Source: Acanthosepion pharaonis
Lineage: Eukaryota > Mollusca > Cephalopoda > Sepiida > Sepiidae
Direction: 5' to 3'
DNA: 64,000 nucleotides
NCBI GenBank assembly: GCA_903632075.3
Contig: CAHIKZ030003474.1
Span: forward strand, 166,001 to 230,000
Below the pieces are notes generated by a model. That model did no database searches, was not told where the DNA came from, and saw only the letters and a list, made by a program, of their open reading frames with translations. The position numbers and the translations under genes were made by a program. Below, one piece after another: positions 31,920 to 43,715 of this stretch (positions are counted from its first letter, which is position 1; each line of letters starts with the position of its first letter).

Positions 31920-32250
31920 TGCCTTTGTTATTCATGATGACAGTCGTCTTCGAGTATAGAATCCAGAGGTTAGGAGTGAATATTTCGAAGACAGTAGGAA
32001 AGCGTTGTTCAGGTTAGCAGTGGATATTTTGGTAATAAGTAGCAGAGCATAGTTTGTCCTTCTGGTTCTCTTCACCTGACAAGCTGAACTGGACATTCGG
32101 GTAAAGTGAACAAAATGGCCGCCTGTATACACGATGGATTGAATGTTCTACGTCTTCTGATTGGTTAACCTTTTATTGGTGGACTATAAAGTGAGTCAAG
32201 TCATTTGGATTGGCTCACTAGTTACATAATATATACAAAAAACTGCAACA
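31920..32250 (+). repeat. LTR-like promoter region
   Basis: Shares with the solo LTR at 61775-62552 the block AAATGGCCGCCT, TGATTGGTTAACC, ATTGGTG, ACTATAAA and TTGGCTCACTAGT, that is, two CCAAT-type boxes and a TATA box. Ends CTGCAACA like that LTR. The start and any target duplication could not be placed. Confidence 0.5.
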
Positions 32251-32888
32251 GCCTTGGGGATTTCAGCCGAGCTTTAAAACGGGGCCTTTGGTCTGCGTCT
32301 TTAGCCAGAAGGGAGAGTGTCGTCATCATCCCTTTCTCCCTCACCTCAAGAAGGTTGGTTTAGTCATCAACGTCTCCCTGACGACCGTTATCTACAGAAC
32401 AGAGTGAAAGATTTCTCCACGCTGCGAAGAAGGTGATTTCAGCAGGTTTCAAGGCAATCCTTCTTGTGTGAGTCAAAATAATACATTTTTACATATCCAG
32501 AAGAGCTGAGATTTAAAGGGTTAAATATAAACCTGGAGATGGTTGAGCTCCGTCTGGCTATTTTGTCTAAGATACACCACTGCTGTTTGGGCTGCAATAC
32601 GTATGGTGGTTCTACCATCCTGATGGACTACAAAACTCGTTATCTATAACATATTTATATCTGAGGTTCATTAGCTTGCCTAGTCCGGATTCTATCCATA
32701 GTTTAGTCCCAGGGTGAGGTAACACCGTTAACCTGGAGATTTTGTGAGGTTTTTTGATCATACAATTACTATGGTTCAGACTCTTTCCTTAATGCCCTGT
32801 TTTCTTCACTAATGGTTTGTGGGCTACCATGAAACTATTAAGGATTTATTTTATAGATCCCATACTCCTTAATATGTGATTGGTACCT

Positions 32889-33010
32889 GTTGTAACCTAG
32901 AGAAGGTTACGGAATAGAATAATCAAACGAAGGTTGGTAATGAACGATAATACTTAGGACACAAATAACACATATAAGATTCGCCAGCGGCGCGTAGAAG
33001 TAGTCAACTA
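32889..33010 (+). repeat. LTR-like terminus, copy 3
   Basis: TGTTGTAACCTAGAGAAGGT and, 90 bp on, GATTCGCCAGCGGCG match 6653-6765 with about a quarter of positions changed. Confidence 0.45.
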
Positions 33011-33449
33011 CTAGAAGCGAGTCAAGTGAATTCCACAATGAATCTCCAACAGCAGACCAACATACAGTATTTACTACTCTATTTATGTGAATGGGGACAT
33101 TATTGACTTCTTGTATCTTGATGTTGTCAGTGATTTTTAATGTTTTTTTTCGACGCCTTTCTTGAAAAGGAGAGAGAGTACCTGTTACGACTATTATCCC
33201 TATAGCCTTGATACCCAACTTTTTTAAATTTTTTCGGTAATCCTTCACATAAGCGGCGTAAAATAACCTGTCAAAATTCTACTTCACTTGAACAGTCATT
33301 TCATGTCTCTATAATTGTGAGTATCCCCGTGGCGAATGACACTCTGGTCAATGAGCAGACGGTGGTGTTGAGCGGTGTTCAGGAAACTGTTTCTTAGTTG
33401 AGCTGCAGGGTTGGCGTGCAGAGTTTCATCTTTGCCTTGATCTTGGTTT

Positions 33450-33800
33450 GGTTTGTATTACGGTATATCAACCTCAACAGGTCATTTAATGACGACAAGA
33501 TTTTTATTGCTGTAATATTTTTTCCAAAAATATATTGCTGGTAATAATTTTTTTTAAAAGTATTTCTGGTATTAAAACCTATTTTTACACTTTCATAGTG
33601 TTTTGATCCCAGTTTGGGGGTTAACTATTTTCCCATAGCTGGCACCCTAACAGGGGCTACCACATCGGGTCAGGGTGGACCTGGGAATACCATCAATTAA
33701 GAGGTGGTTCCACACTCCTCAAAGCCTCCTGATCAGAGGATTTGCTGTTGGATGTAGTTTATCGTCTTACCCAGGACACGGATACAGTTTATCGTCATAT
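33450..33800 (-). mobile_element. Dispersed repeat/SINE family 4, copy 1
   Basis: The reverse complement aligns with 43305-43715 and 45440-45895: CCTGGGTAAGACGATA, GAACCACCTCTTAATTG, GTCCAGCTATGGG-type B-box-like region, ATTACCAGCAATA repeats and the end AAACCAAACC. Confidence 0.65.
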
Positions 33801-34319
33801 CCAGGACTGTTGGCCTGATCTGACTCTTGTAAAGATAAAGTATAGCAAAAGGAGTTCAGTACTTTCTGGAGCGGTAGAATAAGTCGATCCTTTTTCCAGC
33901 ATCTTTAGCATTGAATCGTATAAATGAGTTTCACTTGAGGTCTGAATTTGATTCCCGATAGACTTCAAGACAAGGAGCCTCATTGAGAATGCAAATTCTT
34001 GCTGGATGGGACACCAATTAAAAGACAATGACCGAAAGACTGAAAGAATGAAAGGCAAGAAGCGAAGGCAAAGATTGAAAATTGCAATACATTAAAATTA
34101 TGTATGAAACAAGAATTTTTTGCGACCTCCTCCAATTGCGAAATTTCATTGAGTGAGTTCTCCAAAACCTTATCGTGAATGACATCTCTGTCTGTATCCC
34201 CTTATCATGGACTTGTAAGATCCTTGGATACGCATTTGCATAAAATTGAGAAAATTCATCGTTGCTGGAGAAATTGCACACTCGATGCTACTCAGAAACA
34301 GGTTTATTACACGTTAATG

Positions 34320-34740
34320 CATTTTAAGACATTTTTTATGTTTATACATTCTTTTTATAGCTACAAATATTTAAGTAAATGCTCTGTTTATAATAAACAG
34401 TATTAACGAAATATACCGGCCTGATTGTCCGAAAAATTTTCATAGAAAATATGCGTCTTCCAACAGGATTCGAACCTGTATCCTATACAGAACCGTCATA
34501 TAGCCTGATGTGCTTTTACCGATTGAGCCACAGAGGAGCGTTTCCGTTAGCAACGTCGATTTTACTGTTTTTAAACTACAATTCTCCATGATTTTCTCTC
34601 GTACATTCATAGCTGCTCGATGCGTATGTAAATGTAAACAAATGACGTCACACATTATGAAATATTTGTATCAATAAAAAGAACGTATAAACATAAAAAA
34701 TGTCTTAAAATAATTATCGGACTTTGTCCATTTCATAATA
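34320..34740 (-). mobile_element. Fold-back repeat with tRNA-like core, copy
   Basis: Arms as at 8741-9125; the tRNA-like module is at 34466-34547 with GGCTCAATCGGTAAAAGC and GGTTCGAATCCTGT. The right end repeats the 3' arm terminus (AACATAAAAAATGTCTT) next to TCGGACTTTGTCCATTTC, showing unit-end to unit-start fusion. Confidence 0.7.
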
Positions 34741-34879
34741 TGTGACGTTAATGTATATAAACTTTTTCGCTCTAATTTATACGTAATTTATGTGGATGTT
34801 ATGAGGGATTTAATACTCAAAAATAAAATAAAATATAATAAAATAAAATATAATAAAAAAACGGGAAAGTAAAATATTT

Positions 34880-35420
34880 TGTTTTGAAAGAATTCAAATT
34901 TTATGAAATTGAGTAATGAATGAATTGAAATATGATATTGAATTTATGTGATATGAAACTGAATTAGGAAATAATTAAAATATTATGAAATTCAGTTTTC
35001 AATAAAGTGAATATTTTGAAGTTCAATTATCAATGAAGTGAAATATTATTAAATTCAACTGTCAATGAAGTGAAATTCAATTATCAATGAAGTGAAATAT
35101 TATGAAATTCAATTGTCAGTGAAGGGAAATATGAAATTCAATTATCAATTAAGTGAAATTCAATTATCAATGAAGTGAAATATTAATCACTTACCTATGA
35201 AGTGATATTCAATTGAAGTGAAATATTATGAAATTCAATTGTCAGTGAAGGGAAATATGAAATTCAATTATCAATTAAGTGAAATTCAATTATTAATGAA
35301 GTGAAATATTAATCACTTACCTATGAAGTGATATTCAATTGAAGTGAAATATTATGTAATTCATTTATCAATGAAGTGAAATATGAAACTGAATTATGAA
35401 TTAATTCAAATATGAAATTC
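34880..35420. repeat. AT-rich tandem array, GAAATTCAATTAT-type
   Basis: Units of 25-45 bp built on GAAATTCAATTATCAATGAA GTGAAATATTA-like words. A 126-bp higher-order block starting at 35101 is repeated almost exactly at 35227. Outlying units occur at 35920-35960 and 36295-36400, so later insertions (35.46-36.29 kb) split the array. Confidence 0.75.
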
Positions 35421-35989
35421 AGTTTAACCCTTGTGTAAATTGATTGAAACGAAACGAATAATTCCGTTATTTTATTTTTCGAATTTTCCAATGAAACATG
35501 ACCCAGTGCACATGCTAGTTCTTCGTATGTCCATTCCACGAAGTCCTTCCTTGCTCACTGGTAAGGCTTGCCAGTGTGTTCGTGCAGCGTTACAATTTTC
35601 GTACACTTCCTTGGAGTAACGTCCATCGCGGACAATGGCCGTAGGACAACTAATCGACAGTCGAGACAATAGTGTCTGGGCGTCATAAAAATCTGAAGCA
35701 ATCACGGAGGATGCAATAGTTTTCAAGGTCAAACAAATTTCATCATACACCCCCAAAATAAATTCATATTACCGCACACCACTGCAAATGACCTAATCTG
35801 AGGAAGAAATAGAAATCGATTACACCTTGTCACTCCAGTGGGTCTAAAACGGACCGAATGTTGAAAGAAAAGAAACTAAAGCGGTTGTTTCAATTAATTT
35901 GCACAATTGTGTATGAATGGAGTGAAATATTATAAAATTGAATTATGAATGATAAGTAAACCGATCGTGTGAGCAACGATGAGGTCTTA

Positions 35990-36300
35990 GAGGGGGGATG
36001 TAAACAAGGAGGAGACTTATACTTAACATCAAGAAGAGGCAGCTGAAGTTTCTGGGCGCATAATGAGGAAGGATAACCTGGAGAATCTGATACTCACGGA
36101 TCTAATAACGGGAAAGAGAGACTAGGAAAGGCAGAGCGTGACATTCCAGGCGGGCTTAAGCAGGTGGGTGGCAGAACGTGGTTTAAGGGAGGTAGCAGAG
36201 GGAAGGAACTTGTTGAGAGCTGCAAATGATAGAAGGACATGGAGAGCCATGATCGTCTATGTTCTGAAAGGACATGGCACCTAAAAAGAAAAGAATGAAG
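35990..36300 (+). pseudogene. RTE-type LINE, RT C-terminus
   Basis: Reads IKKRQLKFLG, IMRKDNLENLILTDLITGKR, then AANDRRTWRAMIVYVLKGHG and a stop. The RQLxFLGHIMRK...RRxWRAMI...KGHGT pattern ends many RTE-type (endonuclease-reverse transcriptase) LINEs. It lies inside the split AT-rich array and appears to be a 5'-truncated insertion. Confidence 0.7.
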
Positions 36301-37219
36301 TAAAATATTATGAAATTAAATTATGAATTATTTCAAATATGAAATTCAATTATTAATGAAAAAACGAAAATATTATTGCCATGTTATGAATGAATTATGA
36401 ATATTTCCTTTTCAGAGGAAAAAATGATTTTCATGAAATGTCTGATTACGGAAAATCTGGTATTTGCTTCTTTTAACCTGAAGCGAGCAAACATAAGAGA
36501 AACATTTCTCATTCAGGTGAGAAATGATTTAACTCGAAAATGAAATAGTCTTGATGGCGGCGAATCAACAGAAAAAGGGCTTAGATATTTCCTACACTCG
36601 ATTTGTATATGGTACAGGCCCACATTTGTGGGACATCCAATAAAAATCAAACCCACTACCCATTATATATTGTCATGCTCTCTTTCAATATCATTCAATA
36701 TATTTCGTTTTCATCATAGTTTACTTCCCACTTCCCGACTTCTTCCTTCCTTCCCACCGCGTCTTTTGTCATTTATGCCTGTCTAGATTGATTTTGGCAT
36801 TTATTTGTATAAGCCAACCAAGGAATGCCATTCCTACAAGAGGATGGAGAGAGATATTGTCTAGCTCTCTCAGCACTTCTCCATTGGAATATCTCAGTAC
36901 TATTTGCGTGAACGACCCTTTGAAGCTGAGATTAAGAGGTGCCCATAAAAAAATCTTCCAGGATTTACTAAGTGTACGGTATATATAGGTATAGCTGGCC
37001 ACTCGTATTCGGGGATACCCGTCTAATAGGACGGCTAGCCAATCTCATTTGCAGACATTTGCTCAGGCGCATTTCAGTTTATACTGCAAATAGGCTGGGC
37101 AGACATTTTATGGGAAAGAGCGAGATCAACAATTTGAACAAGACTAGTACGCTCGGCCACGATGACTTGTGACTTCGTGCTAGCACAGCTACCTACGGCC
37201 GCCAAGTTATCTGTCTACC

Positions 37220-37420
37220 AATTTTCAGTCACAAGGATTGGGTCAACCAGTTGCACTTTCCAAAGGTGCCGCACGCGGGGATTGACCTCTCCAGATAACA
37301 TTAGGAGGTCTCCTTCCTGACAAATCGACCATGGTGAGATTCGAACCCGGGTCTCATGGTCAGAATACGAACGTTCTAACCCCTCAGTCAAGTGTAGATT
37401 AACCAATTAATATAGTCAAA
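37220..37420 (-). mobile_element. tRNA-headed SINE (family 5)
   Basis: Minus strand: TTGACTGAGGGGTTAGAACG (A box), then GGGTTCGAATCTCACC (B box) about 45 nt on, followed by a body with GAAGGAGACCTCCTAATGTT. The head looks tRNA-derived and is well kept. Confidence 0.6.
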
Positions 37421-37714
37421 ATGCCAAAGTTTATATAACTACTCCGATTAGGAGGGGGAAAACTGAGCATTAACACTAAGGACTTAGACCTTCACAACAT
37501 TAGCAGTGGTTTAGCAAGTAGGAAATCTGTGCACAACGGGAAGAGTTAAGAGCAGATCTTAGTTTCACACTAGATATCCGCAGTTATTCCTCAAGAATGG
37601 TTTGATGGATACTCATTTATGAATCGAGCACTTAACACCCCCCCAAATATATGAAAAGCATACGGATTATATTTGTACCCTTTCGTTTGTCCTAGTTTTA
37701 TTAACTTATCTACC

Positions 37715-37716
<2 letters not shown>

Positions 37717-37784
<68 letters not shown>
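37717..37784. repeat. (TA)n-(GA)n compound microsatellite
   Basis: TA run then GAGAGA run, directly before a Penelope-type end. Confidence 0.95.
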
Positions 37785-37788
<4 letters not shown>

Positions 37789-37880
37789 GATAACGGTATA
37801 TATAATTTTTATATACCAAGAATTTTGGTTCCTCAGCGGACGAAACGCATCCCACGAAACCTTCCACTTTATCATACATC
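37785..37880 (+). repeat. Penelope-type end, half hammerhead
   Basis: GGGATAACGGTATATATAAT matches the start of the inverted arm at 15716; then GGACGAAACGCATC, the 3' half of a hammerhead (stem II strand, GAAA, stem III, cleavage site) without a matching CTGANGA. Confidence 0.45.
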
Positions 37881-37886
37881 TTTCCT

Positions 37887-37888
<2 letters not shown>

Positions 37889-37955
<67 letters not shown>
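37889..37955. repeat. (TA)n microsatellite
   Basis: Pure TA run of about 67 bp. Confidence 0.95.
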
Positions 37956-37957
<2 letters not shown>

Positions 37958-38444
37958 TGTGGGTTGGTAAACAGTGACTATTATAGCTATATATAGCGAG
38001 ACTCTTCGCAAATGCGAATTGAGTCACTGTCGGTCACTGGGCGTGTTTCTAAAAATAAATACGCTAAAAATCCTAGCTAGAGGCAACCGGATGTCTAGCC
38101 ACACTGATGAGCTGTGAAACAGCGAAACAGTCTGTCTGTCTGTGGATGACATTATATATATATATATATATATACTGGGTGTAACGGTAAAATTGTCCAA
38201 TTGTTAGATTAAACTTTGAACCGTTTTCTCTTAGAAATGATTAAAGATATCTTACTGGAATTCCCCGAAATTTTCATAGCACTATTGGACTATACGTTGT
38301 GCAGTAAGAATGCATATTTACTCTCCAAACTTAACGGAAGAATCGTGATGGAATCGATCGTAAACGAAAATGACATATTTATCATTAATTAATCATATAT
38401 AAATATCGGAAGCTCATGAAGGATTGAAATAAATTTCAAATATA

Positions 38445-38465
38445 TCTTACTTATTATAAAACGCA

Positions 38466-38532
<67 letters not shown>

Positions 38533-38747
38533 TGTACGTTTATATATTGGATCGGATTTCCTACATTTTCCAACGGATTTCAACAAAACTTCACAGGGCT
38601 ACGTAAAATTAACTTGCGGTTGTTCTGACAGCGCCAAAATTTGGAAAAACACAATTGTTTTTGCACGAAATCAATTTGAAAACACGATGCTGTCGCCAGA
38701 ATGCTAGAGGGACAACTCATTTCGAGTTATACTTATTATAAAACCCA

Positions 38748-38803
<56 letters not shown>

Positions 38804-39187
38804 CGTTTATATATGGGATCAGATTTCCTACATTTTTCAACCGATTTCAACAAAACTTCACTTTTTTTGGCAGGTAGTGTTTCTTATTGTCTTGCACACT
38901 TTTTCTTTATTTTTACATTCAGAATACTTTAAAAATTCCATTTACAAGACAATTGTTTATAATAAAATTCTATTCAATCGGTAGTCTCATAACGTTTGAA
39001 AACAATGTTTTTGTTTGAGTTTGGGTTTGACCAATTCGTAAAAAAAAAATAAATAAGCAAGACATGCGTGTCCGTCAACCTTAAACAATAATCTTTGTCA
39101 ATTTTATTTTTCAGTCTTCATGATGGTAGACACTTGATCTATCTCTTACTGTTACATCCCCGGGCAACGCCGGGCTCTACTGCTAGT
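38445..39187 (+). mobile_element. Non-autonomous Helitron nested in the Tc1-like copy
   Basis: 5' terminus TCTTACTTATTATAAAACGC; 3' terminus has the hairpin CCCGG-GCAACG-CCGGG (39159-39174), a 9-bp spacer and CTAGT. 5' TC, 3' hairpin and CTAG before T are the Helitron hallmarks, and it lies between A and T. A second 5'-end-like ATACTTATTATAAAACCC at 38728 begins a near-duplicate of the first 130 bp, including the TG run. No Rep/helicase coding. Confidence 0.75.
38472..38530. repeat. (TG)n microsatellite 1
   Basis: Pure TG run inside the Helitron; a second one is at 38752-38801 at the same position of the duplicated 5' part. Confidence 0.95.
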
Positions 39188-39204
39188 ATATATATATATT
39201 ATTT

Positions 39205-39640
39205 CAGGATTATTTTTCAACTCATTCTAGATGATCGTCGCCCTCTCTAACCTTCAAACTTTCTCCCCTGAAGTAACAAGATACCTCACATGTTTCACCT
39301 ACGACTTCATTTTAAACTTATTGCTCATTGAACTGTCATATCTGAAACTCCTCCCTCTCGTGTCAAACGTCTTATGGATTGAGATGGATCTTTTCTAATT
39401 GATCTCTTTAGCACTAAATTGAAATGGTGATCTCCTGATCCAATTTTTCTCTTTACTGTTCCCTCTTTTTTTAAATGTATTCACCGTTCTCTTGGTTCTT
39501 GAATGGCTCTTGAATGGACTTTGAAGATTAAAGTTAGAGTACGAATCTTGTTACACTTACTGAAGGCCTGATCATTTTCCTCTCACCATTGTTCAGTTGG
39601 AAAGACATAGTGGGACTGATACAAAACGATATTAACGATA
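39205..39640 (-). pseudogene. Tc1-like transposase remnant, copy 2
   Basis: Nucleotide alignment to 1670-2080 is clear, with the same order of HTH, linker and LERAKIIL-type region, but with extra indels. No usable frame remains. Confidence 0.5.
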
Positions 39641-39665
39641 TTAACCTGTTCTCTTTCTAGCTGAA

Positions 39666-39670
<5 letters not shown>

Positions 39671-39747
<77 letters not shown>
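39671..39747. repeat. (TA)n microsatellite
   Basis: TA run interrupted once by TATG, between the Tc1-like copy and a fold-back repeat. Confidence 0.95.
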
Positions 39748-39749
<2 letters not shown>

Positions 39750-39754
<5 letters not shown>

Positions 39755-40060
39755 CATTTTTTATGTTTAACGTTCTTTTTTATAGAAAAATGTCTTTAAT
39801 AAATAAATTGTCGGACTTTGTCCATTTCTTAATATATGACGTCATTTGTTTGCATTTGATACGCCAGAGCAGTTATGAATGTACGAGATTCATGGAAGAT
39901 TGAAGTTTATAAGCAGTAAATTCGACCTTACCTACCGAACGCTCCTTTGTGGCCGATCGGTAAGGCACGTCAGCGTAAATGACGGTTCCGTATAGGATGC
40001 AGGTTCGAATTCTGTCAATGGACGAATTTTTTCTATGAAAATTATAACAGAGAGAAAACA
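39750..40060 (+). mobile_element. Fold-back repeat with tRNA-like core, plus-strand copy
   Basis: Begins with the arm terminus on both strands within 40 bp (AAGACATTTTTTATGTTTAA ... AAAAATGTCTTT), then TCGGACTTTGTCCATTTC, ATGACGTCATTTG and a tRNA-like module at 39943-40022 (GGCCGATCGGTAAGGCACGT, GGTTCGAATTC). Acceptor stem pairs 6 of 7. The 3' arm is cut short. Confidence 0.7.
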
Positions 40061-41014
40061 CAAAGGTTATAATGTGGATTTCTTTTAACATATATATTAT
40101 ATTTTATTCTTCATGTTTCTGCTACACAAAGTTTCCAACCTTGTAACATTCTTCAGGCAAATAAAAAGAAATAAATTTTTAAAAGGAATACATTTTCTTT
40201 ATGTTCTTTTAATATCTCATTGTTCGTTTTCTGTATTTCTTAGTGAGCCTTGAACTCCTTTCTGGACTGTTGGCAAAAGTGAATTTCTGTCTAAGTATTA
40301 ATAAAACCATTAGGTTTGGTATGAGAAGTGATGATGATAGACATGTTGATGATAGATATCTTCCTATAACTGTGTGCGTGCGTGTTCCTGTTCGCCTGCA
40401 TATGTATATTCCTTCCCCATATATAAATAATGCCTTATAATAAGAAATGTATAATATATGTACTAAAACAAATCCTATTAAATCAAAATTATTTCGGTTT
40501 TCTATGTAAATCGTTAATTGGGAACTAAAAGAAGTGGTTGGTTGCTGTGAAGCGAATAATGCCTATTCTACAAAGTATTAAATGAAGATTATGTATTTTT
40601 TGTATTGTATGAATACTTATTTCACCCATTAAAATGGATAAATGGGATTTATTTTTTCGGGTATCTTTTTATCGATTTACCATCTTTAGATAGATTTCTA
40701 CTCTAGGATTAAGACCTTTTTATCTTCCTATTAGTGCCTGTAAAAAATATATAAGTAATCTTTTTCTCTAAATAAAAACAAAATAAATGTTTTCCTCATT
40801 TCAAAAGGAGATGTTTTTGTTGCGAAAATGGCTGCAGTATCATTAATAAAAAATACCTTAATTCTATTAGTGTATCTTATACGGATCACTGTTCGAAAAG
40901 GGTTGCCTATGCCTGTTTTACGTGTACCAATTCAGCCTTTTACTGCTAGAACTACCTTATGCTACCTCCAAGAACTCGAATCACCTTCATTTCGCCCTTG
41001 TTCGAAATGTGTTA

Positions 41015-41405
41015 TATAGGAATAAATGTCGCTGCCGACACTGAGTTTGAACATAGATTGCCAAATGATCAAACTCAGGCGATAGCATTATTGAATTAAG
41101 TGGATTGTGTGACCATAGAGGAAACGGGTATATGGGAGGTAGCGTGTATCTAACTGATCTCTATTCCTAGTCTATCCTCTATTACTATATAGACTGCTTT
41201 TCCCTACTCTATTCACTATACTATTCCTCAATTCGGAACACTATACAGGTTACTTGTCGAGCGAGTATTATCGAGCAAGTACTATTAGTGCGTGTGTTAT
41301 TCGAAGGCGTCTGGCACCAGTATTGTTCAATGGCGTTATTATAGTTGTATCTGCGATTACAAAGACTATTCTACAACGATCATTATGGAAGTGACAACGT
41401 TGAAA
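41015..41405. repeat. Dispersed repeat R1, copy 2
   Basis: Aligns with 7545-7950 over its whole length, about 80 percent identical by eye. Confidence 0.65.
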
Positions 41406-41779
41406 ATGAACGTTTATTTGCAGCCCGACAATTCTGCCATGTTCAAATGCTATCAGCTTTTTAGCCTTTGCCATGAGGGAGAAACAGAGTGCGCTAATGT
41501 TTCAACACGAATCACTAAATTTCGTTACGTGTTTACCAGTTACAGCTTCGTTTAAATATGGTTTTAAACTATAGACCAGCAAATAGTAAGTCTAATTTAC
41601 CAGTATTCAAATTGTCTCTATTAAGTGCTAAAAAAAGTTTTAATTTTTATTTTACTTTTACATTTTTAATCGAATTCACCTCATAGAAAACAGTAAATTC
41701 ACTAAGACACAAACGACTGCAGGGTGTGAGAGAATTAGAAAACAGAAGCATTATTACAGAGCGGGAACAATAGGAGACT

Positions 41780-42002
41780 AATCAAGAAGACAGAAGATAA
41801 TGATTGACATTGCATTTGAACTTTTGAAGATCAAATTTGCATGGAAACAAGACGCCGGAAGAGAGTTCCGCAAGTGAGAAATATGAGAAAAGAAACTCTT
41901 AACATAGGAGTTAAGGTTACATCTATCCAACTCAACTGTAAACCGATGAGATCTTTTTGCTAATCTAGTATTGCGCTTAAAATCATAAAGTTTAAGTACC
42001 AT
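41780..42002 (-). pseudogene. CR1/Jockey-type LINE C-terminus
   Basis: Minus strand: RLAKRSHRFTVELDRCNLNS, FFSHISHLRNSLPASCF, then FKSSNAMSI. Same C-terminal pattern as at 22.0 kb; the frame is open for 74 codons. Confidence 0.6.
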
Positions 42003-42175
42003 AGTAGAGAGCTCCCCAGAACAATTACCATGAAAGTATTCATAAAAAAAGGCTCAGGGTACTTACGTTATGGCGGTGGGAAATTGACTGAGGCAGAGAT
42101 GCCAGGTCAGGACGTATAATATTGCTGGTTCGTCTTTGGATTTTATCAAGAAAACCAAGAACACCGGATCATTTA

Positions 42176-42251
42176 TTAGGTTGGTGCAAAATAATGTCGT
42201 TTTTGGCGTTCAACAACGTCAAAAAACGACATTATTTTTGCACCAACCTAA
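42176..42251. mobile_element. MADE1-like mariner MITE, 76 bp
   Basis: Palindrome from TTAGGTTGGTGCAAAATAAT to its mirror ending CACCAACCTAA, with a short GGCGTTCAACAACGTC centre. Same termini as 21558-21659 but a shorter middle. Would fold into a 35-bp hairpin if transcribed. Confidence 0.85.
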
Positions 42252-43304
42252 TATATAGGGAAAATGAGTTGAAAGCTGACCGCTTGCGATTGCGAACGTT
42301 TTCAAGTCCATTATGAATGCAAATATTCAATGTAAAGAATGCAACGAAGAAAAGACACGGCAACACCTCGAAGGTTCATGAAAATTAGAAAGACAAACTT
42401 TATTCGCAATAAAATCCACAAAAAATGAATAAAACATAAAAATTTGTTCTAATACTGTTTTTCTCTAGTTTTATGGGAATTTTCTCAGTCATTTAATGAA
42501 ATATATAAAATGTGATTTTTGTAATTACATTACATTTACAATCAAAAGAAAAGAAAAGAAAAATAATCATATTTTTTTTTCATCTTATTCTTAACTCTTA
42601 TAATTTTAATAACAGTTTCAAACGACCTCTACGGCCCTTAAAAACGGGTTATAAATTTGATTTAACCCTTTAAAATTTTCAGTACACTCTGCCGGGGATA
42701 TGAAAACATATTTTACAACAAAATGCATTCTGCTTGAACGGATTACAGCTTTAACTTTTGTTGCAACTCAGTTTTCATGATGGCGTCCTCTCATTTCCTG
42801 TTTGACGTATCAGTGAGTTGATGGAGGAAGGGATGATGACGTGGCTCCCATTCTGTCTATTAGGCACATTTTAAAGCTTCCTGCCGAAGACAGTCGAACT
42901 ATCGCCAACTCTTTGCCAATCTCTGCCGAAAACGAGCGAATTCCTCTTTTTATGAATCTCTAAGGCGTGGCTTAGCCCAGACGAGTCAGGAGAGGATCAT
43001 ATAAAGGCAGACTAAACAAATAATTTACCCCTTCTTTCCGTTTCCCGTGAAATCAACTTTAAAAATAAAAACCAGATGGTAATTAAAGCGCCTGCTAAAT
43101 TTTGACACTTGTATACATATTTTTTTTATTTTAAAGTAAAATACAATGTATCAATAAAATAAATGTACATACGTTCATATGGCAACATGTTTATTTTTAC
43201 TTGCAACATATGTTGCAACAATACTCGAGGTATGGACTTATAAATATGTAAGACAGTTTCAGGAGGGAAAAATTATCTTGCACGAAAGAGTGAACTAACT
43301 TTCT

Positions 43305-43715
43305 TAGCGTCCTGGATAAGATGATAAACTACATCCGCGTCCTGGGTAAGACGATAGTCTACATCTGACAGCAAGACCTCTGTTCTGGGGGTTTTGAGGA
43401 GCATGGAACCACCTCTTAATTGCTAGTGTTCCTAGGTCTAATCTGACTTGGCGTGGTAGCACCTGTTCGAGTCCCAGCTATGGGCAAATAAACAGGGGCC
43501 AAAACACTATGAAAGTGTTGGTTTTAATGCCAGCAATAAATTGAGGAAAAATTATTACCAGCAGTATATTATTACCAGCAATAGATTTTTGAAAGAGAAA
43601 AAGTTTACTTGAAATACATTTTTGAAGGAAAAAATATTACCAGCAATAAAAATCATGGCGGTATTAATTAACCCATTGAGGTTGGTATGTCGTAAAACAA
43701 ACCAAACCAAACCAA
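43305..43715 (+). mobile_element. Dispersed repeat/SINE family 4, copy 2
   Basis: B-box-like GTTCGAGTCCC at 43473 in CACCTGTTCGAGTCCCAGC; an internal tandem of ATTACCAGCAATA; ends in AAACCAAACCAAACC. Matches 45440-45895 and the reverse of 33450-33800. Confidence 0.65.

Larger units (their letters stand above)
38176..39671. mobile_element. Tc1/mariner-superfamily DNA transposon, copy 2, split by a Helitron
   Basis: Starts GGGTGTAACGGTAAAATTGT right after a TA run. 38195-38440 aligns with 770-1000 and 39205-39670 aligns with 1655-2095. The 740 bp between belong to a Helitron. The right end is lost in a TA array at 39671. Confidence 0.65.
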
